Virus record (IMG/VR): IMGVR_UViG_3300009124_001500
Span: 1-31,605 of that record
Origin: a virus
DNA: 31,605 nucleotides
Direction: 5' to 3' (one strand)
In this document: one piece after another, positions 31,605-31,605 of the stretch
How the letters are laid out: every line of letters begins with the position of its first letter
Numbering within the stretch: the first letter of the stretch is position 1
The notes under the pieces: generated by a model
What the model was told of the DNA's origin: nothing
The model's input: the letters and a program-made list of their open reading frames with translations, nothing else
The model's database searches: none
Made by a program: the position numbers and the translations under genes

Positions 31605-31605
31605 G

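Overview
The window looks like 31.6 kb of a lytic, tailed-phage-type genome, or a prophage or metagenomic contig of one. Every supported gene is on the minus strand, so transcription runs from 31605 towards 1. Genes are packed end to end and often share bases in ATGA or TAATG junctions. The content is typical of a large virus that carries its own replication machinery: DNA polymerase III alpha, DnaQ-type exonuclease, SSB, DnaB helicase, TOPRIM primase, RecA-like recombinase, class I ribonucleotide reductase, a dNMP kinase, a MazG-like pyrophosphohydrolase, PhoH and a small sigma factor. No rRNA, tRNA, IS element or CRISPR array was seen. The host cannot be fixed from the sequence. The papain-like protease and the HGDGHKTPC-type cysteine motif remind me of Planctomycetes and their viruses, but that is a weak inference from memory.

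In transcription order, the right end (31604 to 26214) appears to be the late side. It holds a partial gene, two unknown or virion-like genes, a hairpin terminator, a membrane-anchored coiled-coil protein, a possible surface protein, a two-helix holin-like protein, a second membrane protein, an exported protein, a papain-like cysteine protease, an exported thioredoxin with an extra cysteine cluster, and a small unknown protein. A convincing rho-independent terminator at 26166-26192 closes this block.

The middle (26146 to 7204) is the nucleotide metabolism and replication block: nrdA, nrdB, mazG-like, an unknown basic protein, phoH, an FmdB-type zinc ribbon, three small genes, recA-like, a PD-(D/E)XK-like nuclease, an unknown gene, a Lys-rich zinc-ribbon protein, helicase, primase, dNMP kinase, a Cas4/RecB-like nuclease, then the polymerase cluster, SSB and sigma factor. 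The main curiosity is the polymerase. Pol III alpha is split into two genes, with a DnaQ-type exonuclease gene lodged between them. All three catalytic aspartates lie in the first piece. The second piece carries a 268-residue HNH-containing intein inside the conserved RPG motif. A working enzyme would need protein splicing plus assembly of at least two, probably three, polypeptides.

The left part (7211 to 69) has six sugar-transfer-type genes in a row (two GT-B-like, the others GT-A-like or unclear). These are followed by a putative free-standing homing endonuclease, a Rad52/Erf-like annealing protein candidate, a small unknown protein and a short exported protein, ending at strong palindromes at the left edge. 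No stretch over 300 bases lacks a gene; the largest gaps are about 75-77 bases, at 441-517 and 30739-30812.
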